A DNA stretch of 64,000 nucleotides from Catenulispora rubra (GTDB lineage Bacteria > Actinomycetota > Actinomycetes > Streptomycetales > Catenulisporaceae). The translations under genes and the position numbers were made by a program. Of the stretch, positions 26,683-35,415 are shown one piece after another; within the stretch, counting starts at the first letter, position 1; the number at the start of each line of letters is the position of its first letter. The stretch spans positions 1 through 64,000 of the forward strand of contig NZ_JAACYW010000020.1 of assembly GCF_015356825.1 (NCBI RefSeq). The letters are read 5' to 3'. The notes below the pieces were generated by a model. That model made no database searches. It saw only the letters and a program-made list of their open reading frames with translations, and was not told where the DNA came from.

Positions 26683-28509
26683 TCATTCCTCGAACTCCCG
26701 CAGGTCCGGCACCCCGGTCGTGCGCCCGGCCTCGCAGCCCGCGCCACCGAACAGCAGCGTGCTGTACTTCCGCAGCCCCCAGGCCGCTACGCACGCCACC
26801 ACGGCCGCGCCGAGCAGCAGCTGCCCCGGCAGGCCACCGAAGGCCGCCGGCGTCACCTTCGTGGCCGTGTTCTGCATCGGCGGGGCCGGCGCCATGCCGC
26901 CCGTGGCGCCGCCGGTCGAGCCGCCGGTCGTGCCGCCGCCCGAGGTGCCACCGCCGACGGTGCCCCCGCTGGTCCCGCCGCCCACGCTGCCGCCGCCGGT
27001 CGTGCCGCCGACGGTGCCGCCGGTGCTGCCGCCGGACGTGCCGCTCGTGCCGGAGCCGCCGGTGCTCGTTCCGCTGGTGCTGCTGCCGCCGCCGCTCGTC
27101 GATGACGAGGAACCCGCCGCGCTGCTGGACGGCGGCGAGCTCGGCCCGCCGGTGGCGCCGCCCGACAGGTTGATCGCCTGCGAGGCGTTCGCCTTCGACT
27201 TCGCCGACCCGATGGTCAGCACGATCTTCGGCGCCAGCTGCGGCAGGGTCTGGATGATGCTGGCCACCGGCGCCGGCAGCCCGCTGGTCAGCGACGGCGG
27301 GATCTGCGCGAACAGCTGCGTCAGCACCGGCGTCAGCGGCAGCATCGCCTTCAGCTTCGCGGTGTCGATGGTGACCTGCAGCCCGTGGCTGAACATCTCG
27401 CCCGCGGTGTCCTTCGAGACGTCGGCGGCGGCCGGCAGCGCGACCGAGATCCCCAACGGCGCCAGCAGCTGGTTCACCGTGTCCGGCAGCTGCGGCAGCG
27501 CGATCGGCCCGAACGGCGTCTGGATCCCGTTCGCCGTGATCCCGAACGTCACCCCGGCCACCGACATCGAGCCGTAGTCGACGTTCCCGGCCGCGGTCCC
27601 CTTGACCCCGTCCGACGTGCTCTGCGAGGTGACCTTCAGGCCGTCGAACTCGATCAGCCCGCCGAGCAGCAGCAGCTTCCCGGCGTCCGACTCCGCGGTG
27701 GCGACGGCGTGCCCGTCGGTCACCGTCGCCGAGGACTGCGACCGCTCGCCCTGCACGTCCACCAGCGCCGACTGCCCGGTGAGGAACTTGATGAGCGTCC
27801 CGAGGTCCGGCAGTTGCAGCGGGGGCAGCGCCCCGCCGCCCAGCAGACCGCCGAGCAGTCCGGAGGGTGCGGACGGTGCCGACGACGGCGCGCTCGTCGG
27901 CGACGACCCCGGCAGCGAGGGCCCGGTCCCGGGCAGCGGCAGCCCGAACGTCGAGGTCGACGTCGAGCCGTTGGAGTCGGTGTGCGACTGCATGTAGGAG
28001 CCGGGGATCGGCTGCATCGTGGCGTCGTTGGTAGACCCCGGGAACTGCACGTTCGTCAGAATCGGGTACTTCACGTTCGGGCTGTTGAACAGCTGCCCCA
28101 GCCCGAACGCGATCGCGTCCCCGGGCCACATCCAGCTGGCCGTCGCCGCCCCGGTCGGCCCGGAGCCGTAGCTCGCCCGGGTGAAGGACAGGTCGAACTC
28201 CAGGTTCGGCTGCCCCGGCTGGGCCGGGATCGGGATCTTCGGATCGTAGATCTCCATGGTGATCGGCGCCGCCGAGGCCGAGACGGTCCAGCCGCCCAGG
28301 CCCGCCGAGGACCCGCCGTCGGCCGGGCTCGGCGCCGGTGCCGCGGGCGCCGACGGGGCGGGACCGGCCCACACCGCCGGCGCGCCCAGCACCCCGAGCG
28401 CCACCGCCGCGGCGGCCGCACCGCCGCGCCGGACACTTGGTCTGTACGAACTTCCAGAACGCTGAGAACGCTGAGAACACCGAGAACGCCGAAAACGCCC
28501 AGAACTCAC
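26683..28509 (-). CDS. Exported Gly/Ser-rich protein with C-terminal membrane anchor
   Basis: 608 residues, family not recognised. Arg-rich N-terminus then a signal-like segment (GGAAAAAVALGVLGAPAVWA). The exported part has a beta-rich look up to about residue 460. A long low-complexity Ser/Gly/Thr segment follows (about 460-545, with repeated GGTxGGG patterns). One membrane helix lies near residues 567-587 (GQLLLGAAVVACVAAWGLRK) before a short charged cytoplasmic tail. This layout resembles a wall-spanning surface protein. It starts with GTG overlapping the LivF-type ATPase stop (GTGA), so it is co-translated with the transporter. It may present or process the substrate. Confidence 0.72.
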   Translation of the reverse strand: MSSGRFRRSRCSQRSQRSGSSYRPSVRRGGAAAAAVALGVLGAPAVWAGPAPSAPAAPAPSPADGGSSAGLGGWTVSASAAPITMEIYDPKIPIPAQPGQPNLEFDLSFTRASYGSGPTGAATASWMWPGDAIAFGLGQLFNSPNVKYPILTNVQFPGSTNDATMQPIPGSYMQSHTDSNGSTSTSTFGLPLPGTGPSLPGSSPTSAPSSAPSAPSGLLGGLLGGGALPPLQLPDLGTLIKFLTGQSALVDVQGERSQSSATVTDGHAVATAESDAGKLLLLGGLIEFDGLKVTSQSTSDGVKGTAAGNVDYGSMSVAGVTFGITANGIQTPFGPIALPQLPDTVNQLLAPLGISVALPAAADVSKDTAGEMFSHGLQVTIDTAKLKAMLPLTPVLTQLFAQIPPSLTSGLPAPVASIIQTLPQLAPKIVLTIGSAKSKANASQAINLSGGATGGPSSPPSSSAAGSSSSTSGGGSSTSGTSTGGSGTSGTSGGSTGGTVGGTTGGGSVGGGTSGGTVGGGTSGGGTTGGSTGGATGGMAPAPPMQNTATKVTPAAFGGLPGQLLLGAAVVACVAAWGLRKYSTLLFGGAGCEAGRTTGVPDLREFEE

Positions 28510-29216
28510 GCTGCCGCACCTCCCAAATACAACGCGGCCAGATCCCGCCGGATGACCTCCGGCTCGTCGAAGGCCACGATCCTGCCGTGCGTCATCACCG
28601 CCGCGAAGTCCGCGACCCGCAACGCCATGTCAGCGAACTGCTCCACCGCGACCACGGTCACGCCCTGCTCCGCGATCTGCCCGAGCACGTCGTACAGCTG
28701 CCTCACGATCAGCGGCGCCAGGCCCATCGACAGCTCGTCGACCAGCAGCACCGCCGGGTTCGTCACCAGCGCCCGGGCCATGGCGAGCATCTGCTGCTCG
28801 CCGCCCGACATCGACCCGGCCAGCTGGTCGTACCGCTCGGCCAGCCGCGGGAAGCGGGTGAACGCGGTCTCGTAGATCTCCGCCGCCGAGGCCTGCCCGG
28901 CCAGCCCGGACAGCCGCAGGTTCTCCGCGACCGTCAGGTTCGGGAAGATGCCGCGGCCCTCGGGGATCGTGCACAGTCCGGCGCGGGCCAGCGCGTCCGG
29001 CGCCGCGTTGTTCACGTGCGAACCGCCGAGGTGTACGTGCCCTGATGTCGCGCGCAGGCGACCCGAGCAGACCTTCATCAGCGTCGTCTTGCCGGCGCCG
29101 TTCGGCCCGAGCAGGGCGACGACGGCGCCGCGCGGCACCGCGAGGTTCACGCCGTGCAGGACCTCGATCCGGCCGTACGCGGCGTGCACGTCCTCCAGCT
29201 CCAGGATCGGCGCCAT
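28506..29216 (-). CDS. HAAT-family ABC ATPase (LivF type)
   Basis: 236-residue ATPase of the branched-chain-amino-acid/amide transporter class. Walker A GPNGAGKT, signature MSGGEQQMLAMARAL and Walker B LLVDELSMGLAP are intact, and VVAVEQ carries the conserved switch region. It ends with IRRDLAALYLGG, the LivF hallmark. ATG 29216 overlaps the stop of the LivG-type gene and its own stop overlaps the exported protein gene. It would pair with the LivG-type subunit at the fused permease. Confidence 0.92.
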   Translation of the reverse strand: MAPILELEDVHAAYGRIEVLHGVNLAVPRGAVVALLGPNGAGKTTLMKVCSGRLRATSGHVHLGGSHVNNAAPDALARAGLCTIPEGRGIFPNLTVAENLRLSGLAGQASAAEIYETAFTRFPRLAERYDQLAGSMSGGEQQMLAMARALVTNPAVLLVDELSMGLAPLIVRQLYDVLGQIAEQGVTVVAVEQFADMALRVADFAAVMTHGRIVAFDEPEVIRRDLAALYLGGAAA

Positions 29217-30112
29217 CAGAACCAGCCTCCCGTCCCCGGCCCGGGACTCTTGGGCAGTGGTGGCGGCGACAGCGGGTCGTCGTCGGGGTCATCGAGGTCA
29301 TCGGGGTCCAGCGGCGGCAGTAGCAGTGTGCTGTCGGGCAGGGCGAGCTTGATCGGATCGCCGTCGTCGTCGGCCGCGTCCTCGCCGGGCTCCGGAGCGT
29401 CCTCCTCGCCGAGATACGCCTTGCGCACCAACGGATCCGCCTGCACCTCGGCCGGCGTCCCGGAGGCGATCAGCCGTCCCCGGTCCAGCACGTGGATCCG
29501 GTCGGAGACCCGCATGATCAGCCCCATGTCGTGCTCCACGATCAGCACGGCCCGCCCCTGCGCCGCCAGATCCCGCAGCAGCTCGCCGAAGGAATCGGTC
29601 TCCTCCTCCGACAGCCCCGAGGACGGCTCGTCCAGCAGCAGCAACTCCGGGTCGATCGCCAGCGCCCGCGCCAGCTCCACGAGCCGCGCGACGCCGGTCG
29701 GCACCGCGTCGGCGCGGGCGTTCGCGTAGCGCTCCAGCCCGATCCGCTTGATCAGCCCCCGGGTCACCTGCGCCGGCTTGGCGTCCTTGGTCCGCACGGC
29801 GTCCGCGGCGACCCGGATGTTCTCCTCGACGGTCAGCGAGCCGAACGCCTCCAGCCGCTGGAAGGTCCGCGCGATCCCGTGCCGGGCCCGGCGGTGCGTG
29901 GGGGTGTGCGTGATGTCGTCGCCGTCCAGGAACACCCGGCCGGAGGTCGGCCGCTGCAACCCGGTGACCACGTTGAACAGCGTGGTCTTCCCGGCCCCGT
30001 TCGGCCCGATCAGCGCGGTCACCTGCCCGCCGTCGGCGGAGATCGTGGCCTGGTCCACCGCGGTGACGCCGCCGAAGCGGACCGTCACCTCCTTCACGTC
30101 CAACCGGGTCAC
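29216..30112 (-). CDS. HAAT-family ABC ATPase (LivG type) with acidic tail
   Basis: 298-residue ATPase starting with GTG 30112 inside the permease stop (GTGA overlap). Walker A GPNGAGKT and Walker B ELLLLDEPSSGL are normal. The usual LSGGQ-type signature is replaced by AVPTGVARLVELARALAI, a variant I recall in some actinobacterial LivG proteins. After the family end (VRKAYLGEE) there is an extra ~50-residue tail rich in Asp and Pro (LDPDDLDDPDDDPLSPPPLP). The open frame extends far upstream but only as an overlap with the permease. A larger frame with no start of its own should not be used. Confidence 0.88.
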   Translation of the reverse strand: MTRLDVKEVTVRFGGVTAVDQATISADGGQVTALIGPNGAGKTTLFNVVTGLQRPTSGRVFLDGDDITHTPTHRRARHGIARTFQRLEAFGSLTVEENIRVAADAVRTKDAKPAQVTRGLIKRIGLERYANARADAVPTGVARLVELARALAIDPELLLLDEPSSGLSEEETDSFGELLRDLAAQGRAVLIVEHDMGLIMRVSDRIHVLDRGRLIASGTPAEVQADPLVRKAYLGEEDAPEPGEDAADDDGDPIKLALPDSTLLLPPLDPDDLDDPDDDPLSPPPLPKSPGPGTGGWF

Positions 30113-32103
30113 GCCTCGACCTCCGCGTTCTCCCCGACCGCGACCGATCCGCCGGCTCCTGATCCGCCGGCTCCCGATCCGTCGCTCGCCGACCTGCGAG
30201 TCCCAGAACCCTGACTCTCCACGGACCGGGCGGCGATGCCGCGCGCGATCCCCGCCGACCCGATCCCGAGCCGCGCGCCCAAAGGGTTGTCCCGCAAGGA
30301 GAACAGCCACCCGGTGATCCCGTTCGGCTGCTTGCCGAGCCCGATCGCGGCGACCGCGAGGATCAGGAACAGGTAGGCCTGCGCGCTCGGATAGCTGTTC
30401 AGCGCCATCAGCAACATCCCGCCGAGCAGCGCGCCGCTCACCGACGTGACGCCCGCGCACACCACGATCAGCAACAGCGGCAGGCTGTTGAAGAACTGGA
30501 AGTTGGTGCTGCCGACTTGGTTCTGGAGCCCGGCGTACAGTCCGCCGCCGAGCCCGGCCACGGCCGCCGAGGCCCCGAACACCGCGACCCGCGCCGTCCG
30601 CGGGTTCAGTCCCAGCGTGGCGCAGGCCGCGGGGGAGTCCCGCAGGGCGATCAGAACCCTGCCGTACCGGCCTTTCCGGAGCACGATGACCGCGGCCCCG
30701 AGGACGCAGAAGACCGCCGCGGCCAAGATGGCGTAAGCCTTGTCGGAGGTGAAGCGGTATCCGAACATGTCCAGGCGCTTGGTCGTCAGCGACCCGCCGA
30801 ACCCGCCGAGCGACGGGTTCTGGAACACCATCGTGTCCATGATCTGCGCGAACGCGATCGTCGACAGCGCCAGGTACAAACCCTGCAATCGCAACGACGG
30901 CAACGCCACCAGGATCCCGGCCACCGCCGCGAGCACCGCTCCGGCCAGGACCGCGGTCGGCGCCGAGGAGTGCAGCTTGGCGACCGTCAGCGCGCCGACG
31001 CCGAAGAAGCTGAACTGGGCCAGGGACACGTATCCGCTGAACCCGGTCAACGGCACCAGGGACAGCGCCAGGATCGCGAAGCACAGCCCGAGCGCCATCC
31101 GGTTCACGTTGACTTCGCTGAGCACTGAGTTGCCGAAGACCACAGCGAGCAGCAGCAACGCCGATGCCAGCGTGACGCGGCGCATCTCCGGCGTCCGCAC
31201 GCCCGGCACGCCGGCCAGCCGTCCGACGCGCAGCTGCGCCTGCGGCATCAGCAACAGCATCAACAGCAGGAAGATGGCCGGGATCGCCTCACGGAACCCG
31301 GTCCACCCCGGACCGGTCCACAAGTACCCGGACGCGTACGCGTTCAGCAGCCCCAGCACCAGCGCCCCGGCGAAGGTCCGCGGCAGGCTGGTCAGCCGGC
31401 CGGCCATCGCCGCGGCGTAGGAGTTCACCACCAGGAGCGTCAGGGATATGTAGTTCAGCTCGCTGGGCTGCGAGGAGACCAGCAGGATCCCGGCCAGCGC
31501 GGCCAGCGCCGAGCCCATGGCCCAGGCGATCGAGGACATCAGGTTCGGCCGGCCGCCGTGCAGCGCCAGCAGTTCCTTGTCGTCCACCGCCGCGCGCATC
31601 GCGACGCCGAGCCGGGTGAACGTCAGGAACGCCCACAGCGCGGCCCCGGTGACCACCGCCAGCGCCACGGTCAGCAGCTCGTTGCCGGTGATCCGCACCA
31701 TGCCGACGGTGAGGCCGTGCCCGGCGAAGAACTGCTGCACCTGGTGCACGCCCGGCGGCCAGACCTTCTCCGCGGCGCCGATCAGCCCGACCAGCACCGC
31801 GCAGGTCACCACCAGCGTGACCCCGACCCCGGAGTCCGCGACCCGCCGGATGACCCAGCGCTCCAGCAGCGCGCCGAACAAGGGCGCCACCCCGAACACC
31901 ACGATCAGCACCGCGAGCCAGTTGGACAGGCCCTGGTTGTAGGCCAGCTCCCAGTACACGAACGCCATGACCATGGCGGTGGCGCCGTGCGCGACGTTGA
32001 AGATGCGGGTGGTGGCGTAGGTCAGGACCAGCCCGGACGCCGCGATGGCGTACGAGGCCCCGATGACCAGGCCCAGGACGGTGTACGTCAGGAAGACGTT
32101 CAT
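30109..32103 (-). CDS. Fused LivH-LivM permease of HAAT transporter
   Basis: 664-residue membrane protein joining the two permease subunits. The N-terminal half (to about 290) is LivH-like: VLGLVIGASYAIAASGLVLT and later NLMSSIAWAMGSALAALAGI. The C-terminal half (about 310-610) is LivM-like, with FSGYVSLAQFSFFGVGALTV and the ATPase-contact region LRDSPAACATLGLNPRTARV. A polar tail of about 40 residues ends the protein. It begins 15 bp downstream of the binding-protein gene and its stop overlaps the LivG-type start. About 16-18 helices are expected. Confidence 0.92.
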   Translation of the reverse strand: MNVFLTYTVLGLVIGASYAIAASGLVLTYATTRIFNVAHGATAMVMAFVYWELAYNQGLSNWLAVLIVVFGVAPLFGALLERWVIRRVADSGVGVTLVVTCAVLVGLIGAAEKVWPPGVHQVQQFFAGHGLTVGMVRITGNELLTVALAVVTGAALWAFLTFTRLGVAMRAAVDDKELLALHGGRPNLMSSIAWAMGSALAALAGILLVSSQPSELNYISLTLLVVNSYAAAMAGRLTSLPRTFAGALVLGLLNAYASGYLWTGPGWTGFREAIPAIFLLLMLLLMPQAQLRVGRLAGVPGVRTPEMRRVTLASALLLLAVVFGNSVLSEVNVNRMALGLCFAILALSLVPLTGFSGYVSLAQFSFFGVGALTVAKLHSSAPTAVLAGAVLAAVAGILVALPSLRLQGLYLALSTIAFAQIMDTMVFQNPSLGGFGGSLTTKRLDMFGYRFTSDKAYAILAAAVFCVLGAAVIVLRKGRYGRVLIALRDSPAACATLGLNPRTARVAVFGASAAVAGLGGGLYAGLQNQVGSTNFQFFNSLPLLLIVVCAGVTSVSGALLGGMLLMALNSYPSAQAYLFLILAVAAIGLGKQPNGITGWLFSLRDNPLGARLGIGSAGIARGIAARSVESQGSGTRRSASDGSGAGGSGAGGSVAVGENAEVEA

Positions 32104-32118
32104 CCCACGCGGCCGCTC

Positions 32119-33789
32119 TCAGCTGACGCCGGAGTTGATGAGGTTCCCGCAGGTCCAGCCCGAGCCGGGGGACACGCGCTTCCAGGCCGACCCGGTGAAC
32201 TGCATGAACAGCGCGCAGGGCGAGGTCTTCTTGCCGCCGATGTCCTGCGGGGCGAACAGGCCGTTGCCGGTGTAGTTGTGCACGCCGGACAACGCCTGCA
32301 CCATCGCCTGCCGGGTGAGGTTCGGCCCGATCTGGTTGGCCAGCCGGGTGAACAGCTCGGCCGAGGACCAGGCGAACATCCCGAAGTAGGTCGGTACGGC
32401 GCCGGGGGCGACCTGGTGCAGCCACTTGGTGTAGAGCTGCAACTCAGGGTTCGAACCCGCCTCCTCGAACATGGCCGCGTTGCTGAAGACGTAGGTGTTG
32501 TTCGCTGCCGAGCCGGCCTGCTGGACGTAGTTCGGGTCGTAGCCGGTCGGGTCCAGGACGAAGACCTTCGGCGTGAAACCCTGCTGCTGCATGGCCTGCG
32601 CGAGGGTCGCGGCCTCCTGGAAGGCGCCGAGGAACTGCACGTACTGCACGCCGGCGTTCTGCATCTTCACGACGTAGGGCGTGTAGTTCGACTCCGAGAT
32701 GCCGATCGGCTGGTCCAGGACCCAGGTGAAGCCGTCCTTGGCGTAGGCCTGTTCCCAGGATTTCGCCTGCTGCGAGGTGGTTCCGGTGTCCACGTACAAG
32801 AACGCTGCCTTAGCGCTTGCGCCCGGGAACTGCTTGTTCCAGAAGTCCGGTTGCACCTGGGGGACCAACGGCAATTGTTGCGAGTCTGTTCCAAAACAGA
32901 CCGCGCAGGTCTGGCGTGCGCGGGTGGTGCTCACCGCTTGCAGGTCCGGGATCCCGCACTGAGCCGCGGACGTCGCGCCGCCGGAGTCGAAGGCCGAGAC
33001 CGAGCCGACCAGCGCGAAGTCGGACTGGCAGGCGGTCAGCGTCTGCTGGTTGTCGCCGGAGTCAGAGGTCTGCGAGTCGTAGGAGTGCACGGTGAGTTTG
33101 CGGCCGCAGATGCCGTTCGGGTGGCTCGCGTTGTAGTAGGCCACGTAGGCCTGGACGGCCTGCGGGGCCGAGCTGAACAGGCCGCCGATCGGGCCGGACA
33201 GGTCGCTGGCGTTGCCGATGCTGATGCTGGTCGCGGTCACGCCGGTGGCGCTGGAGCCGGTGGCGGTGCCGGCGCAGGTGTCAGAGCCCGGACCTCCGGG
33301 TCCGCCGGTGCTGCCGCCGCTGCCGCCGCTGCCGCCTCCCGTGCCGCCGGAGCCGCCCGAGCCGCCGGTGGTGCCGCCTGTGCCGCCCGTGGTCTTGCCG
33401 CCGCTGGTGCCGCCGGTGGTCTTGCCTCCGGACGTGCCGCCGGTGCCGCCTGTGGTTCCGCCGCCGGAGCTTCCGCCGGCCGCGCCTCCGGAGGAACCAC
33501 CGCTGGCGCCGCCGGAGGTACCGCCTCCGGAGGCGCCACCGGTCGTGCCTCCGGTGGTGCCGGTGCCGCCGGTCGTCCCGCCGGTGCCGTTGGCGCCGGA
33601 GGTCTGGGAGCCGTCGGCGTTCTGCGAGCCGTCGCCGTGGCCCTGGCCGTACGCGATCGCCGCGGCTCTCTGGTCGGCGGACAGGCGCGCGCCGCAGGCG
33701 CCGAGGGACAGCGACAGGGCCGCGACGGTGAGCGCTGTGGCTAGCTGGTGATTATGGAATCGGGATCGCGGGGAGCGCGCGGAGGTCAT
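32119..33789 (-). CDS. HAAT-type substrate-binding lipoprotein with Gly/Ser/Thr linker
   Basis: 556-residue extracytoplasmic binding protein. The signal has a hydrophobic core (LATALTVAALSLSLGAC) with the lipobox Cys at 32. Residues about 60-165 are almost pure Gly/Ser/Thr (repeated GGTSGG units), long enough to extend the domain through the wall. The ligand domain is of the type I periplasmic (Leu/Ile/Val-binding) fold from about ATSISIGNASDLSGPIGGLF onward. ATG 33789 is preceded by AGGTGG. First gene of the operon SBP - LivHM - LivG - LivF - exported protein - small membrane protein. The ligand could be an amino acid, urea or amide. Confidence 0.87.
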   Translation of the reverse strand: MTSARSPRSRFHNHQLATALTVAALSLSLGACGARLSADQRAAAIAYGQGHGDGSQNADGSQTSGANGTGGTTGGTGTTGGTTGGASGGGTSGGASGGSSGGAAGGSSGGGTTGGTGGTSGGKTTGGTSGGKTTGGTGGTTGGSGGSGGTGGGSGGSGGSTGGPGGPGSDTCAGTATGSSATGVTATSISIGNASDLSGPIGGLFSSAPQAVQAYVAYYNASHPNGICGRKLTVHSYDSQTSDSGDNQQTLTACQSDFALVGSVSAFDSGGATSAAQCGIPDLQAVSTTRARQTCAVCFGTDSQQLPLVPQVQPDFWNKQFPGASAKAAFLYVDTGTTSQQAKSWEQAYAKDGFTWVLDQPIGISESNYTPYVVKMQNAGVQYVQFLGAFQEAATLAQAMQQQGFTPKVFVLDPTGYDPNYVQQAGSAANNTYVFSNAAMFEEAGSNPELQLYTKWLHQVAPGAVPTYFGMFAWSSAELFTRLANQIGPNLTRQAMVQALSGVHNYTGNGLFAPQDIGGKKTSPCALFMQFTGSAWKRVSPGSGWTCGNLINSGVS

Positions 33790-33802
33790 CGAGTGCTACC
33801 AC

Positions 33803-33817
33803 CTGACGGGTCGTCAG
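33803..33817. promoter_or_regulatory. Candidate operator upstream of the HAAT operon
   Basis: Perfect inverted repeat CTGACG-GGT-CGTCAG, 14-28 bp before the lipoprotein start codon. The spacing and symmetry suit a TetR- or GntR-type repressor site. The regulator is not identifiable in the window. Confidence 0.45.
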
Positions 33818-34058
33818 AAACGTTGGGTGTAGCAAGGCAGCGTGCTCTAATTCAACAGAGAACTCAATAGGGTTTCGAGAGTCTCACGGCAGAATTTGGC
33901 AAACCGTGATACTGATTCACTCCTGGGAGTGACGATGGGCGGGCATTTCAGCCCCCGGGCAGGGTCGGCCCTTGAGTTCGGTCAGGCGCTGGGTGGCTTG
34001 AGTGGCTTCAGGCCTTGAGTGACGTCGCCTTTGAGCGGCGTCAGCCTTCCAGGTGGCG

Positions 34059-34787
34059 TCAGGCCTTGAGCAGCTTCCCGAGCGCTTCCAGCCCGCGGCT
34101 CGCCGTGGACTTCACGGTGCCCCGGCTGATCCCCAGCGCGTCGGCGATGTCCGCCTCGGACAGGTCCGACCAGTAGCGCAGGACCAGGACCTCGCGCTGG
34201 CGCGGCGGCAGCTTCTGCATCGCCTCCAGCACCTCGCGGTGCTCCTCGGACAGCAGCGCCACGGACTCGGCGCTGGCGGCGTCCGGCACGTGCGGCGGGG
34301 TGTAGCCACGCGCGGTCTTGCGCCGGCGCAGCACCGAGCGCGCGTTGTTCACCACGGCGGTGCGCAGGTAGCCGAGCGGGTTCTCCATGCCGGTGAGGTC
34401 GTCGCCGTAACGCCGCCACAGGCCGGTGAAGGAGTCCTGCACGACGTCCTCGGCCGACATCTTGTCGTCGACGAGCAGGATCGCCAAGCGAACCAGCGAA
34501 AGGCGGTGCGCGTAATAGAGGTCGGCCAGCGAAGGCCCCGCCCCGGGCTGCAACGCCCGGTGCCCGCGCGGAGCGGTGCTCCCGCCGATCATCGCCAGCG
34601 GATGGTTCCCGCTCGCGGAAAGGTCGCCCTCGGCGTCCTCGGTCGGGGTGTTCAGCGCCTCCCGCAGCGCGGCCAGCACAGCGGCCACCCCGCTCGCAGG
34701 AGCGCCCGCGACGACGGTCGCTCGACGCCGGCGCGGCCACCATATGGTGGTGCGCGCCGGCCAGGCGACAGCGCCCGCCACACTCAT
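34059..34787 (-). CDS. ECF-type RNA polymerase sigma factor (SigE-family-like)
   Basis: 242 residues. Region 2 is at about 90-155 (LYYAHRLSLVRLAILLVDDK, then AEDVVQDSFTGLWRRYGDDL) and region 4 at about 185-238 (LPPRQREVLVLRYWSDLSEA, with GISRGTVKSTASRGLEAL). The segment between matches the actinobacterial SigE-family group rather than BldN. It carries a ~88-residue N-terminal extension with a basic, Trp-containing start (TTIWWPRRRRATVV). The ATG 34787 is backed by AGGAG 7 bp upstream, so the extension is likely real. No anti-sigma gene is adjacent. Confidence 0.85.
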   Translation of the reverse strand: MSVAGAVAWPARTTIWWPRRRRATVVAGAPASGVAAVLAALREALNTPTEDAEGDLSASGNHPLAMIGGSTAPRGHRALQPGAGPSLADLYYAHRLSLVRLAILLVDDKMSAEDVVQDSFTGLWRRYGDDLTGMENPLGYLRTAVVNNARSVLRRRKTARGYTPPHVPDAASAESVALLSEEHREVLEAMQKLPPRQREVLVLRYWSDLSEADIADALGISRGTVKSTASRGLEALGKLLKA

Positions 34788-35032
34788 CCGTCAGCTCCTG
34801 AGATCGATGTCCCCCCGCCGACCGCGCGATGGGCCGGCGGCCGACAACCCGAAGCCCCATGCTATCGCCCGACCCGCCTCGGGCGGCAGGGCGTCTTGAG
34901 GGGTTGGCAGCGGCTGCTTGCAATATACGGGCCGCCGGCAAGCCCGGTCGATGCGGCCTGGTGGACGGGGTGGTTTTCGGGGTGGTGAGTACGGAGAGTG
35001 AGAGTTGGAGTCGAAATAGGTTTAGCGCCTGC

Positions 35033-35046
35033 TATACTCGGGGAGC
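35033..35046 (+). promoter_or_regulatory. -10 element directly before the toxin gene
   Basis: TATACT (35033-35038) is a near-consensus -10 hexamer. Its expected start of transcription (about 35045) coincides with the toxin ATG at 35047, so the transcript may be leaderless. The -35 region is weak. Confidence 0.5.
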
Positions 35047-35415
35047 ATGAACAACGAAGACCAGTGGGCGATCTACGTTGTCGACGAGGTGCTGGAGTGG
35101 ATCTGGGCGCTCGACGCCAACACTCGCAAGCGGGTCACCGAGACACTCGACGTACTCGCAGAGGAAGGCCCAAGCCTGGGTCGGCCGTTGGTGGACAGGA
35201 TCCGTGGGTCGGTGCTTGCCAATCTTAAAGAACTACGCCCGGGTACGATCCGCATTCTGTTTGTCTTCGACCCTTGGCGATCAAGCATTCTGCTGGTGGC
35301 CGGCGACAAGGCTGGGCAGTGGCAGCAGTGGTACGACGAGGCGATCCCGCTGGCTGAGCAGCGGTATCACCGATATTTAGAGGACCGAGCGGCTGAGGAG
35401 GACGACCAGCGATGA
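35047..35415 (+). CDS. HigB/RelE-type toxin (phage Gp49-like)
   Basis: 122-residue protein of the Gp49-like/HigB toxin group, which cleave mRNA on the ribosome. Features are the N-terminal VVDEVLEWIWALDANTRKRV helix, the ELRPGTIRILFVFDPWRSSI strand region with the conserved Arg in IRILF, and LLVAGDKAGQW near the end. The antitoxin gene follows with an ATGA overlap, toxin first, as is usual for HigBA. Codon use is less GC-biased than its neighbours, hinting at horizontal transfer. Confidence 0.85.
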   Translation: MNNEDQWAIYVVDEVLEWIWALDANTRKRVTETLDVLAEEGPSLGRPLVDRIRGSVLANLKELRPGTIRILFVFDPWRSSILLVAGDKAGQWQQWYDEAIPLAEQRYHRYLEDRAAEEDDQR

